64,000 nt of DNA from Shimia_B sp039815465 (GTDB lineage: Bacteria; Pseudomonadota; Alphaproteobacteria; Rhodobacterales; Rhodobacteraceae): positions 1-64,000 of the forward strand of contig JBCBZG010000013.1 of assembly GCA_039815465.1 (NCBI GenBank), written 5' to 3'. Below, in pieces: positions 41,534 to 49,421 of this stretch. The translations under genes were made by a program, and so were the position numbers. The notes under the pieces were generated by a model. It ran no database searches. It was given only the letters and a program-made list of their open reading frames with translations, and was not told the DNA's origin. Within the stretch, counting starts at the first letter, position 1. Every line of letters starts with the position of its first letter.

Positions 41534-42087
41534 GCCGCGGGCCGCCCGCTGACGACAGTCATGGTGATCGCGTCGGTGATCTCGAGCGGCTCGTCTGTGT
41601 CGAGCTCCATCAACTCCACAAGCCGCGCGCGGGCTCGGTTGGCGCGGCTTTTGATCGTGCCGACGGCGCAATCGCACATCTCAGCGGCTTCTTCGTAGGA
41701 AAAGCCCGACGCCCCTACAAGCAAAAGCGCCTCGCGTTGCTCGTCAGGCAACTGCCCGAAGGCCGCCGCAAAGTCCCGCATCACCAAGCGCCCGTCATGG
41801 GCCGGTTTTTCGGACAGCTGGCCCGCAAGCACACCATCGGCGTCTTCGACCTCCCGGGCGCGTTTGCGACGCAGGGAGTAAAACGTGTTGCGCAAAATTG
41901 TGAACAGCCAAGCCCGCAGGTTCGTGCCCGGCTCGAATTTGTCGATGTTCGACCAGGCTTTGACCACAGTGTCCTGCACGAGATCATCGGCGGACGTCGG
42001 ATTGCGAGTCAGTGACCGGGCAAATGCGCGCATGGCGGGCAGGTGCTCGATTATCTCGTCTTTGGGGTCGGAACTGGGGTTAGTCAT
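41530..42087 (-). CDS. ecfG: General stress ECF sigma factor EcfG
   Basis: A 185-residue ECF sigma factor (ECF15/EcfG group). Sigma region 2: EHLPAMRAFARSLTRNPTSA, DDLVQDTVVKAWSNIDKFEP and LRAWLFTILRNTFYSLRRKR; region 4: LPDEQREALLLVGASGFSYE, EAAEMCDCAVGTIKSRANRA. It directs RNA polymerase to GGAAC-N16-CGTT promoters and is held by the anti-sigma factor NepR. The start at 42087 overlaps the end of nepR by 8 bp; longer upstream starts would run through nepR. Confidence 0.95.
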   Translation of the reverse strand: MTNPSSDPKDEIIEHLPAMRAFARSLTRNPTSADDLVQDTVVKAWSNIDKFEPGTNLRAWLFTILRNTFYSLRRKRAREVEDADGVLAGQLSEKPAHDGRLVMRDFAAAFGQLPDEQREALLLVGASGFSYEEAAEMCDCAVGTIKSRANRARARLVELMELDTDEPLEITDAITMTVVSGRPAA

Positions 42088-42265
42088 TCTGGCTATCCCC
42101 CGTTTCCTTGGCCTTGAGCTGTGCGATGAGGTCCTTGAACCGGTCCGGGATTTCCTCCCGCACGGTTTCATCAAAGACCATGCGCAAATTCTCGTCGATC
42201 TGGCGGTCTATCTCAGAGACGTGCTCAGAGACGTGTTTTTGGTCTTTGCTCATTTTTCTGCTCAT
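42080..42265 (-). CDS. nepR: Anti-sigma factor NepR
   Basis: A 61-residue protein with the NepR helix-loop-helix core: HVSEHVSEIDRQIDENLRMV and FDETVREEIPDRFKDLIAQL. NepR binds EcfG in unstressed cells and is captured by phosphorylated PhyR. Start at 42265 (MSRKMSKDQK); an ATG four codons later is possible. It is divergent from phyR across the inverted-repeat promoter and translationally coupled to ecfG. Confidence 0.93.
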   Translation of the reverse strand: MSRKMSKDQKHVSEHVSEIDRQIDENLRMVFDETVREEIPDRFKDLIAQLKAKETGDSQND

Positions 42266-42299
42266 GTCCGTAGGGGCATATAAATTCGCTCTCTTGGGT

Positions 42300-42326
42300 G
42301 GAACTATCTCACGGCGAAATAGTTCC
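42300..42326. promoter_or_regulatory. Symmetrical bidirectional EcfG-like promoter (nepR-ecfG / phyR)
   Basis: The 27 bp begin GGAACTA and end TAGTTCC, with 13 nt between the arms. On each strand GGAAC is followed by 16 nt and AGTT, so the -35 of one promoter is the complement of the -10 end of the other. This would make the regulator genes autoregulated in both directions. Confidence 0.75.
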
Positions 42327-42354
42327 ATGAAAAATGATGGACAGGAGAGCCGAC

Positions 42355-43182
42355 ATGGTGGACACCCCCGCAGCGCCAGATCTAGCCGACAGTATTTCAA
42401 CGCATCTGCCGTTCCTGCGCCGCTATGCGCGGGCGCTTACTGGCGCACAGAGCACGGGCGACACATACGCAATGGCCACGCTCGAAGCGATTGTGGCCGA
42501 CCCGACCGTGCTTGACGACACACCTTCGCCAAAGGTTGGTCTGTTTCGCACCTTTCACAAGATCTGGTCGAGCTCCGGCGCGCCCATCGAGGGGCAGGAT
42601 CAGTTGACCGATCTGCTCGAAGCGCGCGCGCAGTGGCGGTTGCAACATCTTGCGCTCAACACCCGCGAGGCGTTGCTGCTGCGGTCGGTCGAGGGTTTCA
42701 CGCTCGAAGAAACGGCGACCATCATGAACATGTCCCAAGCCGATGTCGCCGAACTTTATGCGCGGGCACTTGCCGATATGGGCGAGATGGTCGCCGGTAA
42801 GGTGCTGATCATCGAGGACGAGGGCATCATCGCCATGGACCTCAAAAGCATCGTGTCGGACATGGGCCACACGGTCGTCGACGTGGCGAGAACCAAAACC
42901 GAGGCTGTGGAAAAGGGCAAACGCACAGTGCCCGACCTTATCCTCGCGGACATCCAGCTGGCTGATAAGTCTTCGGGAATTGACGCCGTAAACGCGCTGT
43001 TCGCGGAGCTTGGCGAACGGCCCGTGATCTTTATCACCGCATTCCCAGAGCGGCTTTTGACCGGGCAACGCCCTGAGCCCGCGTTCCTGATCACAAAGCC
43101 TTATGTCGATGAACAGGTGCGAGTCGCCGTGAGCCAAGCGATGTTTTTCGCGACCACCGAACATATGGCGCAACCCGCCTAG
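42355..43182 (+). CDS. phyR: PhyR, sigma-mimic response regulator of the general stress response
   Basis: A 275-residue protein with an EcfG-like sigma domain (about 5-140: HLPFLRRYARALTGAQSTGD, HLALNTREALLLRSVEGFTL, EETATIMNMSQADVAELYAR) and a C-terminal receiver (GKVLIIEDEGIIAMDLKSIV; phospho-Asp near 199 in LADIQLAD; Thr in FITAFPER; Lys in ITKPYVDE). On phosphorylation the sigma domain binds NepR and frees EcfG. Start at 42355, behind CAGGAGAG, is preferred to an ATG seven codons upstream. Confidence 0.96.
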   Translation: MVDTPAAPDLADSISTHLPFLRRYARALTGAQSTGDTYAMATLEAIVADPTVLDDTPSPKVGLFRTFHKIWSSSGAPIEGQDQLTDLLEARAQWRLQHLALNTREALLLRSVEGFTLEETATIMNMSQADVAELYARALADMGEMVAGKVLIIEDEGIIAMDLKSIVSDMGHTVVDVARTKTEAVEKGKRTVPDLILADIQLADKSSGIDAVNALFAELGERPVIFITAFPERLLTGQRPEPAFLITKPYVDEQVRVAVSQAMFFATTEHMAQPA

Positions 43183-43223
43183 GGTTGCGCAAGGCCCCCG
43201 GCGGACCGGGGGCCCTGTGCCAA

Positions 43224-43721
43224 CTACTGCGCAGCGATTGCTCGCAGCATCCACGCGGCCTTTTCATGGAACGCAGAGCGCTCGGTCGCTAGGTCTTCGG
43301 TCACGGGGTCTTTACGGCCTTCGACAAGCTCGACCAAAGCATGCAGCCGGTACGCAAGGCGTTCATGCTCTGCGGCTAAATCTTCGACCATTTCACCGGC
43401 GGAGGGCGTCTGCTCCGGGTCGGCGATGTGGGATCGCGCTACGATGTCGGCCATCCGCATCGGTGCCAACTGGCCCAAAGCCCGGATCCGTTCGGCGAGC
43501 TCATCGGCGGCCGCGAACATGTTTTCGTACTGCTCTTCGGTCAGTTTATGGACCGAATAGAATGTCGGGCCTGTGATATTCCAATGATACGCATGGGTTT
43601 TAAAGATCAGGCGATATGTGTCGGCCAGCACATCGGCCAGGCCGTCTGCGATGCCTTCGATGTCACGCACGCCTGTGTTGATCGCATCGGCGCTCGGGAC
43701 GATTTTCAGTGCCTCTGACAT
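43224..43721 (-). CDS. dps: Dps-family DNA-protecting ferritin
   Basis: A 165-residue four-helix ferritin-like protein: ADVLADTYRLIFKTHAYHWN (intersubunit ferroxidase His), ITGPTFYSVHKLTEEQYENM, then FAAADELAERIRALGQLAPM with the conserved Asp/Glu iron ligands. Dps oxidises iron with peroxide and coats DNA in stationary phase. AGAGGAGGACCCTC lies before the ATG. It is convergent with phyR (41 bp between). No EcfG-type motif was seen immediately upstream; read-through from the entericidin promoter is possible. Confidence 0.94.
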   Translation of the reverse strand: MSEALKIVPSADAINTGVRDIEGIADGLADVLADTYRLIFKTHAYHWNITGPTFYSVHKLTEEQYENMFAAADELAERIRALGQLAPMRMADIVARSHIADPEQTPSAGEMVEDLAAEHERLAYRLHALVELVEGRKDPVTEDLATERSAFHEKAAWMLRAIAAQ

Positions 43722-43796
43722 GAGGGTCCTCCTCTTTCCTTGGTCACGATAGGGACGCTCCGCGCGCGACGGTGGGCCGCGCGCGGATGGTGCGGA

Positions 43797-43934
43797 TCAC
43801 AAATCGTTCTGGACGTCGTTTGCAGCGTTCGAAATCGCTTGGCCGCCAGCTTGGACGTCTTCGCCGAAACCTTCGGCAGTTTCGCACGCGGCCAGGGCAA
43901 GGACGGACATGACGAGCAGGGTTCTAAGGATCAT
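43797..43934 (-). CDS. Entericidin A/B-family small lipoprotein
   Basis: A 45-residue lipoprotein: MILRTLLVMSVLALAACETA has an LAAC lipobox, followed by EGFGEDVQAGGQAISNAAND, the family signature. In E. coli EcnA/EcnB form a sigma-S-dependent toxin/antidote pair; alphaproteobacterial singletons are common and of unknown role. It is too short for many gene finders. An exact EcfG-type promoter lies about 70 bp upstream (44005-44029). Confidence 0.9.
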   Translation of the reverse strand: MILRTLLVMSVLALAACETAEGFGEDVQAGGQAISNAANDVQNDL

Positions 43935-44004
43935 CTGAGTAGCCTCCGAAAGTTATGTGCGCGGCACCGAGACGTTCAAATCCCAAGAGCCGCTGTGGGG
44001 AGAA

Positions 44005-44029
44005 AACGGGGTGCGCCCAGAAAAGTTCC
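44005..44029 (-). promoter_or_regulatory. EcfG-type promoter for the entericidin-like gene (and perhaps dps)
   Basis: Minus strand GGAAC (44029-44025), 16 nt, CGTT (44008-44005): exact consensus. Leader of about 62 nt to the entericidin ATG. Confidence 0.75.
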
Positions 44030-44064
44030 CTTCGCCTGCGCCGACAGTCGTCTATCGCGGCACG

Positions 44065-44090
44065 GGAACCAGTGCGGGCGTTGGTGCGTT
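44065..44090 (+). promoter_or_regulatory. EcfG-type promoter (17-nt spacer) for the FNT channel gene
   Basis: Plus strand GGAAC at 44065-44069, 17 nt, CGTT at 44087-44090; back-to-back with the entericidin promoter. The ATG at 44114 follows AAGGAG. Confidence 0.7.
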
Positions 44091-44113
44091 ACGCGGTGGA
44101 ACAAGGAGCACCC

Positions 44114-44929
44114 ATGGCAGATGATCCCACCATTCGAACCGCGACACGGCTGAACGCACGCGCCATCTACGACGTCATCCGCCAAGACGGCCAAGAAGAG
44201 CTCGAGCGGACAACGGTGTCGCTGACCTGGTCGGGTATTGCCGCCGGGCTTTTGATCTCCTTTTCTGTGCTGGGCGAGGCGGTGTTGCGCTCATATCTGC
44301 CCGATGCGCCGTGGCGGTATCTCGTGGAGAACTTGGGCTACAGCTTTGGCTTTCTTTTGGTGATCTTGGGCCGCATGCAGCTCTTTACCGAGAATACGAT
44401 CACGACAATTCTGCCTCTGGTGTCTGAACGCTCCCGCTCCTGCGCTGCCGCAGTCTTGCGCCTGTGGTGCATCGTGCTCGCGGCCAATGTTGTCGGTGCC
44501 GCCTGCGCTGCGGCATTCATCGCCTTTAGCGGGGCGTTCAGCGCAGATTTGTTAGCCGCGATCAACGACCTGTCCGAACACGCCACAGGCTTTCCGTCAG
44601 GCGAGGCCTTTTTCCGCGCCATCCCAGCCGGGATCCTCATCGCAGCCATCGTGTGGATGATGCCGGGTCAGAACGGCAGCGAGGTGCTTTTGATCGTCCT
44701 CTTCACCTGGCTCATCGCTGCAGGCGACTTCACCCATATCATCGCTGGTTCCGTAGAAATGTGGTTCTTGGCCCTCCGAGGAGACCTTTCCACTTCGACC
44801 GCTCTTTGGTCGTTTTTTGTGCCCGTGCTCTTAGGCAACGTGGTCGGCGGAACAGCCATCTTCACGCTCCTGGCCTGGGGACAGGTCAAAGCCGAGGTAG
44901 ACCCGGCCGCGGTAAGCGCAGCGGAGTAG
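44114..44929 (+). CDS. Formate/nitrite transporter (FNT) family channel
   Basis: A 271-residue membrane protein with six hydrophobic segments and PF01226 layout: VSLTWSGIAAGLLISFSVLG, NLGYSFGFLLVILGRMQLFT with ENTITTILPL, ANVVGAACAAAFIAFSGAFS and FTHIIAGSVEMWFLALRGDL, VLLGNVVGGTAIFTLLAWGQ. It resembles the YfdC-like branch rather than FocA or NirC, so transport of formate or nitrite is uncertain. The start is the ATG at 44114 with SD; longer frames run upstream through the promoter. Confidence 0.9.
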   Translation: MADDPTIRTATRLNARAIYDVIRQDGQEELERTTVSLTWSGIAAGLLISFSVLGEAVLRSYLPDAPWRYLVENLGYSFGFLLVILGRMQLFTENTITTILPLVSERSRSCAAAVLRLWCIVLAANVVGAACAAAFIAFSGAFSADLLAAINDLSEHATGFPSGEAFFRAIPAGILIAAIVWMMPGQNGSEVLLIVLFTWLIAAGDFTHIIAGSVEMWFLALRGDLSTSTALWSFFVPVLLGNVVGGTAIFTLLAWGQVKAEVDPAAVSAAE

Positions 44930-45169
44930 GGGTGGTCATCGTCGGGTTAAATTGTATGCCGTGCAGAACGACAATTTCCGTTGAAATTCAATCGTGTAAG
45001 CTTATGGTCCCGGACCCATTGACTGCAGTCTGGTTGTGCGTTTCCCAGGTCGGAAACGATAAGTGAATTCACCTGATTGGTTCCGATTGATCGGTGCTTT
45101 AAAGCTGCAACTTGTGTGGCATTGTTCTCATCAAACGCGGTGGCTAGTGTTGGCGTGACGCGCCGTCCG
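44930..45169. other. Region with no recognised feature
   Basis: A 240-bp stretch of lower GC than its surroundings, between the FNT gene and IS5-family remnants. No open frame with a ribosome site, RNA or repeat was recognised. Probably part of the decayed island. Confidence 0.4.
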
Positions 45170-45727
45170 CCTGTGACCCTCACAAGACGCTCTGGTCGCG
45201 ATGGAGCGACAAGGGCGTTTTTGCTCGGTTGATCACGGCTCTGGCCGCAAAGCACATCAAACAGCAGACCGTGATGCCCCGCCGAGCGCCGGCCGCCACC
45301 TAACTGAGGGCGCGCCGCATAGCGTCCCGTCAGGGCGTCAAACAAGGGGGCGTAGGCGTCTGTTCTACTGACCGACAGGGTACCTCCGCAGGAAATTTCC
45401 CGACAGATAAGCACTAAAGGCCGGTTCAATCCAACCTAAACGCTACATATCAAAGCCAACGGTGCCTTTTGGACCTCTTTATGACCGCCGGTCCACCACT
45501 TGGAATTAGGGGCGCATGACACTGCGAGACGATGGCAGCAGAACACCGCCGTCAAACACGACAAACGACCTTCCCGTGACCTTGCTGCGAAAGGCACTGG
45601 TGAGCATTGATCGAGCTCATGTTCGGCCGGTTCAAAGACTGGAGCCGTGTGGCAACGAGAAGGGACCGATGCCCAAAGGTATCCCCCTCTGCAATCACTT
45701 CCGCCGTGCCTACCATGTATTGGCCAT
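45170..45727 (+). pseudogene. Decayed IS5-family (IS427-like) transposase
   Basis: Two homologous patches on the plus strand. Around 45180-45290 one frame reads TLWSRWSDKGVFARLITALA, matching the helix preceding the first catalytic Asp, and then breaks at a TAA. Around 45610-45727 another frame reads IELMFGRFKDWSRVATRRDR followed by CPKVSPSAITSA, matching the catalytic-Glu region. The middle is degraded and frames differ, so it is non-functional. The C-terminal patch is homologous to the fragment at 1174-1473. Confidence 0.75.
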
Positions 45728-45865
45728 GACCTCAAAGCCTCAGCAGATCGGCCTGGAAAGTGACGTAGGCGCTTTCGCCGCAATGGATTTTCAGCAGAGC
45801 TGGGCATCTAACTTCGATCGCCAAAATTCGTTGAGGGGTACGAAGCGGCGTTGAAGCAAATCTAA

Positions 45866-46819
45866 TTGAAAGGGACCATTGGAGCCGCCAGAACCCGGCA
45901 TGGTAGCGTCAATGCGCTTGTGGCTTCATTATACCGTTCGCCGGAGTATCTTGGGCTCTCCAATAGCACGAAGCGGGTGTATCGTGGGATTGTCGAAGGG
46001 TTCTGGCAGAAGCATGGCGACAAGCCTTTACGGCTAATGCAGCGGCGCCACGTGCAAGCCCTCTTGGCAGAAAAGGCGGAGCACCCTGCGGCAGCGAACA
46101 ACCTGCGGAAACGTCTCATCCAACTACTTGACCACGCAGTTTTCCTGGAATGACGCGAAGACAATCCGGCACGCGTAACGAAGCCATATCGCGTCGAGAG
46201 CACGGGGTTCCACTCTTGGGATGAAGGCGAGATCGCTCGCTTTTTCGAAGTCCACAAACCGGGCAGCATGGCGGACAGAGCCGTCACGCAGATCCTAAAC
46301 ACGGGAACTGCGAGGGTGGATGCGGTCGCCTTAGGGCCGTGGAACATCAAAGGCAAGCGCATCCAGTATCGGCGCCAGAAGACGAAGCGCAGCAACGGTA
46401 TGCTTGTGAGCATCCCAATTCATGACGACCTGATGGAGGTCATCGAGGCTTTGCCTGATGACAGAACGTTCCTCGCCACTCAGCAGGGGAATGCCCGGGC
46501 AGCGGCGTCGCTTGGCAATGCCATGCGGCGCTGGTGCGATGCGGCTGGCTTGAAGGTTTGCAGCGCCCACGGGCTTCGCAAAGCCTGTGCGAGACGACTA
46601 GCAGAAGCGGGCGCGACGGCTCACGAAGTCGGCGCCGTAACAGGCCACAAAACCCTGAAGCTGGTGCAGCTCTACACGGAGGCGGCTGGACGCGAAGGCA
46701 TGGCCGATTCCGCCTTCGACAAACTGATATCGAGGCCGAATGGCGAACAAAAACTGGTGAACGTTCCCGGAAGGTTCGCCAAAATCGAACCTGAGTCCAT
46801 AGAAGGAAAGCAAAAATGA
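45866..46819 (+). pseudogene. Tyrosine-recombinase integrase, truncated and with a nonsense codon
   Basis: A single frame over 45866-46819 interrupted by TGA at 46151-46153. Before it: the SAM-like core-binding domain (ALVASLYRSPEYLGLSNSTK, RRHVQALLAEKAEHPAAANN). After it: DNPARVTKPYRVE and the catalytic domain with Arg in TGTARVDAV, His-Leu-Arg in SAHGLRKACARR, His in VTGHKTLKLVQ and the Tyr nucleophile in LYTEAAGR. Relatives have Trp at the stop (LEWRDDNP), so TGG to TGA is likely. The N-terminal arm-binding domain is missing. It ends 7 bp from the tRNA-Lys 3' end. Confidence 0.85.
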
Positions 46820-46826
46820 GGTGCAG

Positions 46827-46902
46827 TGGTGAGCCGTGCAGGATTCGAACCTGCGACCCACTGATTAAAAGTCAGTTGCTCTACCAACTGAGCTAACGGC
46901 CC
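46827..46902 (-). tRNA. tRNA-Lys (UUU anticodon)
   Basis: On the minus strand the 76 nt begin GGGCCGTTAGCTCAGTTGG and fold as a cloverleaf: 7-bp acceptor GGGCCGT/ACGGCTC, D-arm with AGCTCAGTTGGTAGAGC, anticodon loop CTTTTAA with TTT, T-arm TCGCAGGTTCGAATCCTGC. Discriminator A and an encoded CCA are present at 46830-46827. The 3' end faces the broken integrase, the usual place of an attachment site. Confidence 0.96.
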
Positions 46903-47001
46903 ACGTGAGACGCGCAAATAGAAAGCTCGGGCGGGCGGGTCAAGGCAAAAACGGGGGAGAATTCTGGCCATGGTGCCGCGGGCTCGCTATAGGCTCGCGC
47001 C

Positions 47002-47832
47002 ATGGGACACTCGTCAGGACAGATTACGTTCAAAAAGATGCACGGGCTCGGCAACGATTTCGTGGTGTTGAGCTCGGGCGGCGCGCTCGCGCCAGCGCTT
47101 GTGCGCGCGCTCGCGGACCGGCACCGCGGCATAGGGTTTGACCAGTTGGCAGACATCACGGAGCAAGGCCCGGACCGGGTGGGCATCACGTTCTACAACG
47201 CGGATGGCACGACGTCGGCGGCTTGCGGCAATGCCACGCGCTGTATTGCGGATTGGTACATGGCCAAGCATGGCACCTCGACCCTGAGCATCGATGTCAC
47301 AGGGCGTGGGATGCTGACGGCGTCGCGGCGTGAGGACGGGCTTGTCAGCGTCAATATGGGCCCCCCTGCGATGGGCTGGGCCGATATCCCCTTGGCAGAG
47401 GCTATGGATACACTGACGCTCCCGCTGGCAGGCGATCCGGTCGCCACGGGCATGGGCAACCCTCATTGCACGTTCTTCGTCGATGATGCGGAGGCGGTGG
47501 AGCTTGCTGTGAAGGGCCCGGAGATCGAGCATCACCCGCTGTTTCCCGAACGCACCAATGTGCAGTTTGCCACGGTCCTGTCGCCCACGCGCATTCGGAT
47601 GCGGGTGTGGGAGCGGGGGACGGGCATCACGCTGGCCTCCGGCTCCTCCTCTTGTGCGACCGCTGTGGCGGCGGCCCGGCGCGGGCTGACGGGGCGGAAG
47701 GTTGATGTTGTGCTTGATGGGGGCACGCTGGAAATCGATTGGCGCGAAGACGGCGTTTGGATGACCGGCCCCACGGCCCATGTCTTTGACGCGACGCTGA
47801 CGCCTGCCTTTCTGGCGGCGCTGGTGCCATGA
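47002..47832 (+). CDS. dapF: Diaminopimelate epimerase
   Basis: A 276-residue enzyme that converts LL- to meso-diaminopimelate for lysine and peptidoglycan. Two pseudo-symmetric halves each give a catalytic Cys: TTSAACGNATRC and SGSSSCATAVAAAR. The N-terminal KKMHGLGNDFVVL and GMGNPHCTFFVDD are diagnostic. Its stop overlaps the mtaB start by 4 bp. Confidence 0.96.
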   Translation: MGHSSGQITFKKMHGLGNDFVVLSSGGALAPALVRALADRHRGIGFDQLADITEQGPDRVGITFYNADGTTSAACGNATRCIADWYMAKHGTSTLSIDVTGRGMLTASRREDGLVSVNMGPPAMGWADIPLAEAMDTLTLPLAGDPVATGMGNPHCTFFVDDAEAVELAVKGPEIEHHPLFPERTNVQFATVLSPTRIRMRVWERGTGITLASGSSSCATAVAAARRGLTGRKVDVVLDGGTLEIDWREDGVWMTGPTAHVFDATLTPAFLAALVP

Positions 47833-49076
47833 GCGCGCCAGTCTTTTCGAACCACGGCTGTCGGCTCAACGCCTATGAGACCGCCGCGATGCGCGAATTG
47901 GCGCAAGCCGCGGGGCTGACGGACGCGGTCGTCGTGAACACCTGTGCGGTCACGCAGGAGGCGATGCGCAAGGCGCGCAAGGACATCCGCAAGCAGCGGC
48001 GCGACAATCCAAACGCTAAAATCATCGTTACCGGCTGCGGCGCACAAGTGGATCCCGACAGCTTTGCAGCCATGGCCGAGGTCGACCACGTCATCGGCAA
48101 TGATGAAAAAATGAAGCCCGCCACATGGTCGCTTTTGTCGACCGGCGACAGTGAGCCGGTGCAGGTCGATGACATCATGTCAGTGACAGAAACCGCGGGA
48201 CATCTGATCGACGGCTTCGGCACCCGCGCGCGGGCCTATGTGCAGGTGCAAAACGGCTGTGATCATCGCTGCACATTCTGCATTATCCCTTATGGCCGGG
48301 GCAATTCGCGGTCCGTTCCCGCGGGCGTGGTGGTGGACCAGATCAAGCGCCTCGTGGACCGCGGCTTCAACGAGGTGGTCCTCACCGGTGTGGATATGAC
48401 CAGCTGGGGCGCAGACCTGCCCGCGCAGCCGAAGCTGGGTGATTTGGTGCGGCGTATCCTCAAGCTGGTGCCGGATTTGCCGCGGCTGCGCATCTCCTCG
48501 ATCGATTCGATCGAGGTGGATGAGGCGCTGATGGAGGCGATTGCGACTGAGCCGCGCTTGATGCCCCATCTGCATCTAAGCCTCCAGCACGGCGATGATT
48601 TGATTCTGAAACGGATGAAGCGGCGGCATCTGCGCGACGATGCCATCCGCTTTACCGAAGACGCGCGCAAGCTGCGGCCCGGCATCACCTTTGGCGCCGA
48701 TATCATCGCGGGCTTCCCGACGGAGACGGAGGCTCATTTCGACAACTCGCTCAAGCTCGTCGACGACTGCCACCTTACGTGGCTCCATGTTTTTCCCTAT
48801 TCTCCACGGCCCGGCACGCCCGCGGCAAAGATGCCGCCTGTGGCAGGGCCCGCGATCAAGGCGCGCGCTGCCGCGCTGCGCGCAAAGGGGGCTGAGGCCG
48901 TGACCCGGCACCTTGAGGCGCAGGTGGGGCAGGGGCGGGATATCCTGCTCGAAGCGCCGCGCATGGGACGAACAGAGCATTTCACCGAGGTGCGGTTCCA
49001 GACGGATAAGACCGTCGGCGGTTTGCACCAGGCAACGATCCTTGGTGTTGCCGATGGCGCGCTGATCGCCGCTTAA
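47829..49076 (+). CDS. mtaB: tRNA (N6-threonylcarbamoyl-A37) methylthiotransferase MtaB
   Basis: A 415-residue radical-SAM methylthiotransferase. UPF0004 domain with Cys ligands (FSNHGCRLNAYE, VVNTCAVT, VTGCGAQVDP), radical SAM domain with the CxxxCxxC cluster in NGCDHRCTFCIIPYGRGNSR, and SLQHGDDLILKRMKRRH. It makes ms2t6A in tRNAs reading ANN codons, including tRNA-Lys(UUU), whose gene is 0.9 kb away. Coupled to dapF (ATGA overlap), as in many alphaproteobacteria. Confidence 0.95.
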   Translation: MSAPVFSNHGCRLNAYETAAMRELAQAAGLTDAVVVNTCAVTQEAMRKARKDIRKQRRDNPNAKIIVTGCGAQVDPDSFAAMAEVDHVIGNDEKMKPATWSLLSTGDSEPVQVDDIMSVTETAGHLIDGFGTRARAYVQVQNGCDHRCTFCIIPYGRGNSRSVPAGVVVDQIKRLVDRGFNEVVLTGVDMTSWGADLPAQPKLGDLVRRILKLVPDLPRLRISSIDSIEVDEALMEAIATEPRLMPHLHLSLQHGDDLILKRMKRRHLRDDAIRFTEDARKLRPGITFGADIIAGFPTETEAHFDNSLKLVDDCHLTWLHVFPYSPRPGTPAAKMPPVAGPAIKARAAALRAKGAEAVTRHLEAQVGQGRDILLEAPRMGRTEHFTEVRFQTDKTVGGLHQATILGVADGALIAA

Positions 49077-49139
49077 TTCCACGGCCTGCGCTAGACGCAT
49101 CGCTCCGCCGTCCCTACGTTGGGCGGTAGGAGGACGACC

Positions 49140-49421
49140 ATGGCCATACCCCTTGCTCCCATCGCGGGCATCGCATTGCGCTACGGCGCTGTTGCTGTCG
49201 CAACCTACGCCGCGACGCGCGCGATCCCGCAGCTTAGGCGCGACCAACCGACGGAAGATGCGCTCGACAAGGTTGAAGAGGGGGTGGAGACGCGCCGCGA
49301 TGGTGAGCAAGTGAACGCCACCGCGCGCTTCCGCCGCGTTCTCCGCGCCGGTAAGTCGGGCCCGGGGATCGAGATTGACGCGACCGCCCTGACTCGCATC
49401 CGTGTGCGGCGGGTGGAGTGA
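49140..49421 (+). CDS. Small uncharacterised protein
   Basis: A 93-residue protein with an N-terminal hydrophobic stretch (IAGIALRYGAVAVATYAATR) followed by a charged, Arg-rich region (KVEEGVETRRDGEQVNATAR, FRRVLRAGKSGPGIEIDATA). I recognise no family with certainty; similar proteins occur in Roseobacter genomes. TAGGAGGACGACC precedes the ATG at 49140. Its TGA overlaps the ATG of the following GST gene, so the two are coupled. Confidence 0.7.
   Translation: MAIPLAPIAGIALRYGAVAVATYAATRAIPQLRRDQPTEDALDKVEEGVETRRDGEQVNATARFRRVLRAGKSGPGIEIDATALTRIRVRRVE

Noticed and set aside
42397..43254. 285-codon minus-strand frame opposite phyR
   Set aside because: Antisense to phyR, which has complete sigma-like and receiver domains; no homology recognised.
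45436..45807. Open frames in the 45.0-45.8 kb region as genes
   Set aside because: They overlap patches homologous to IS5 transposase in other frames, so they are chance frames in a decayed element.
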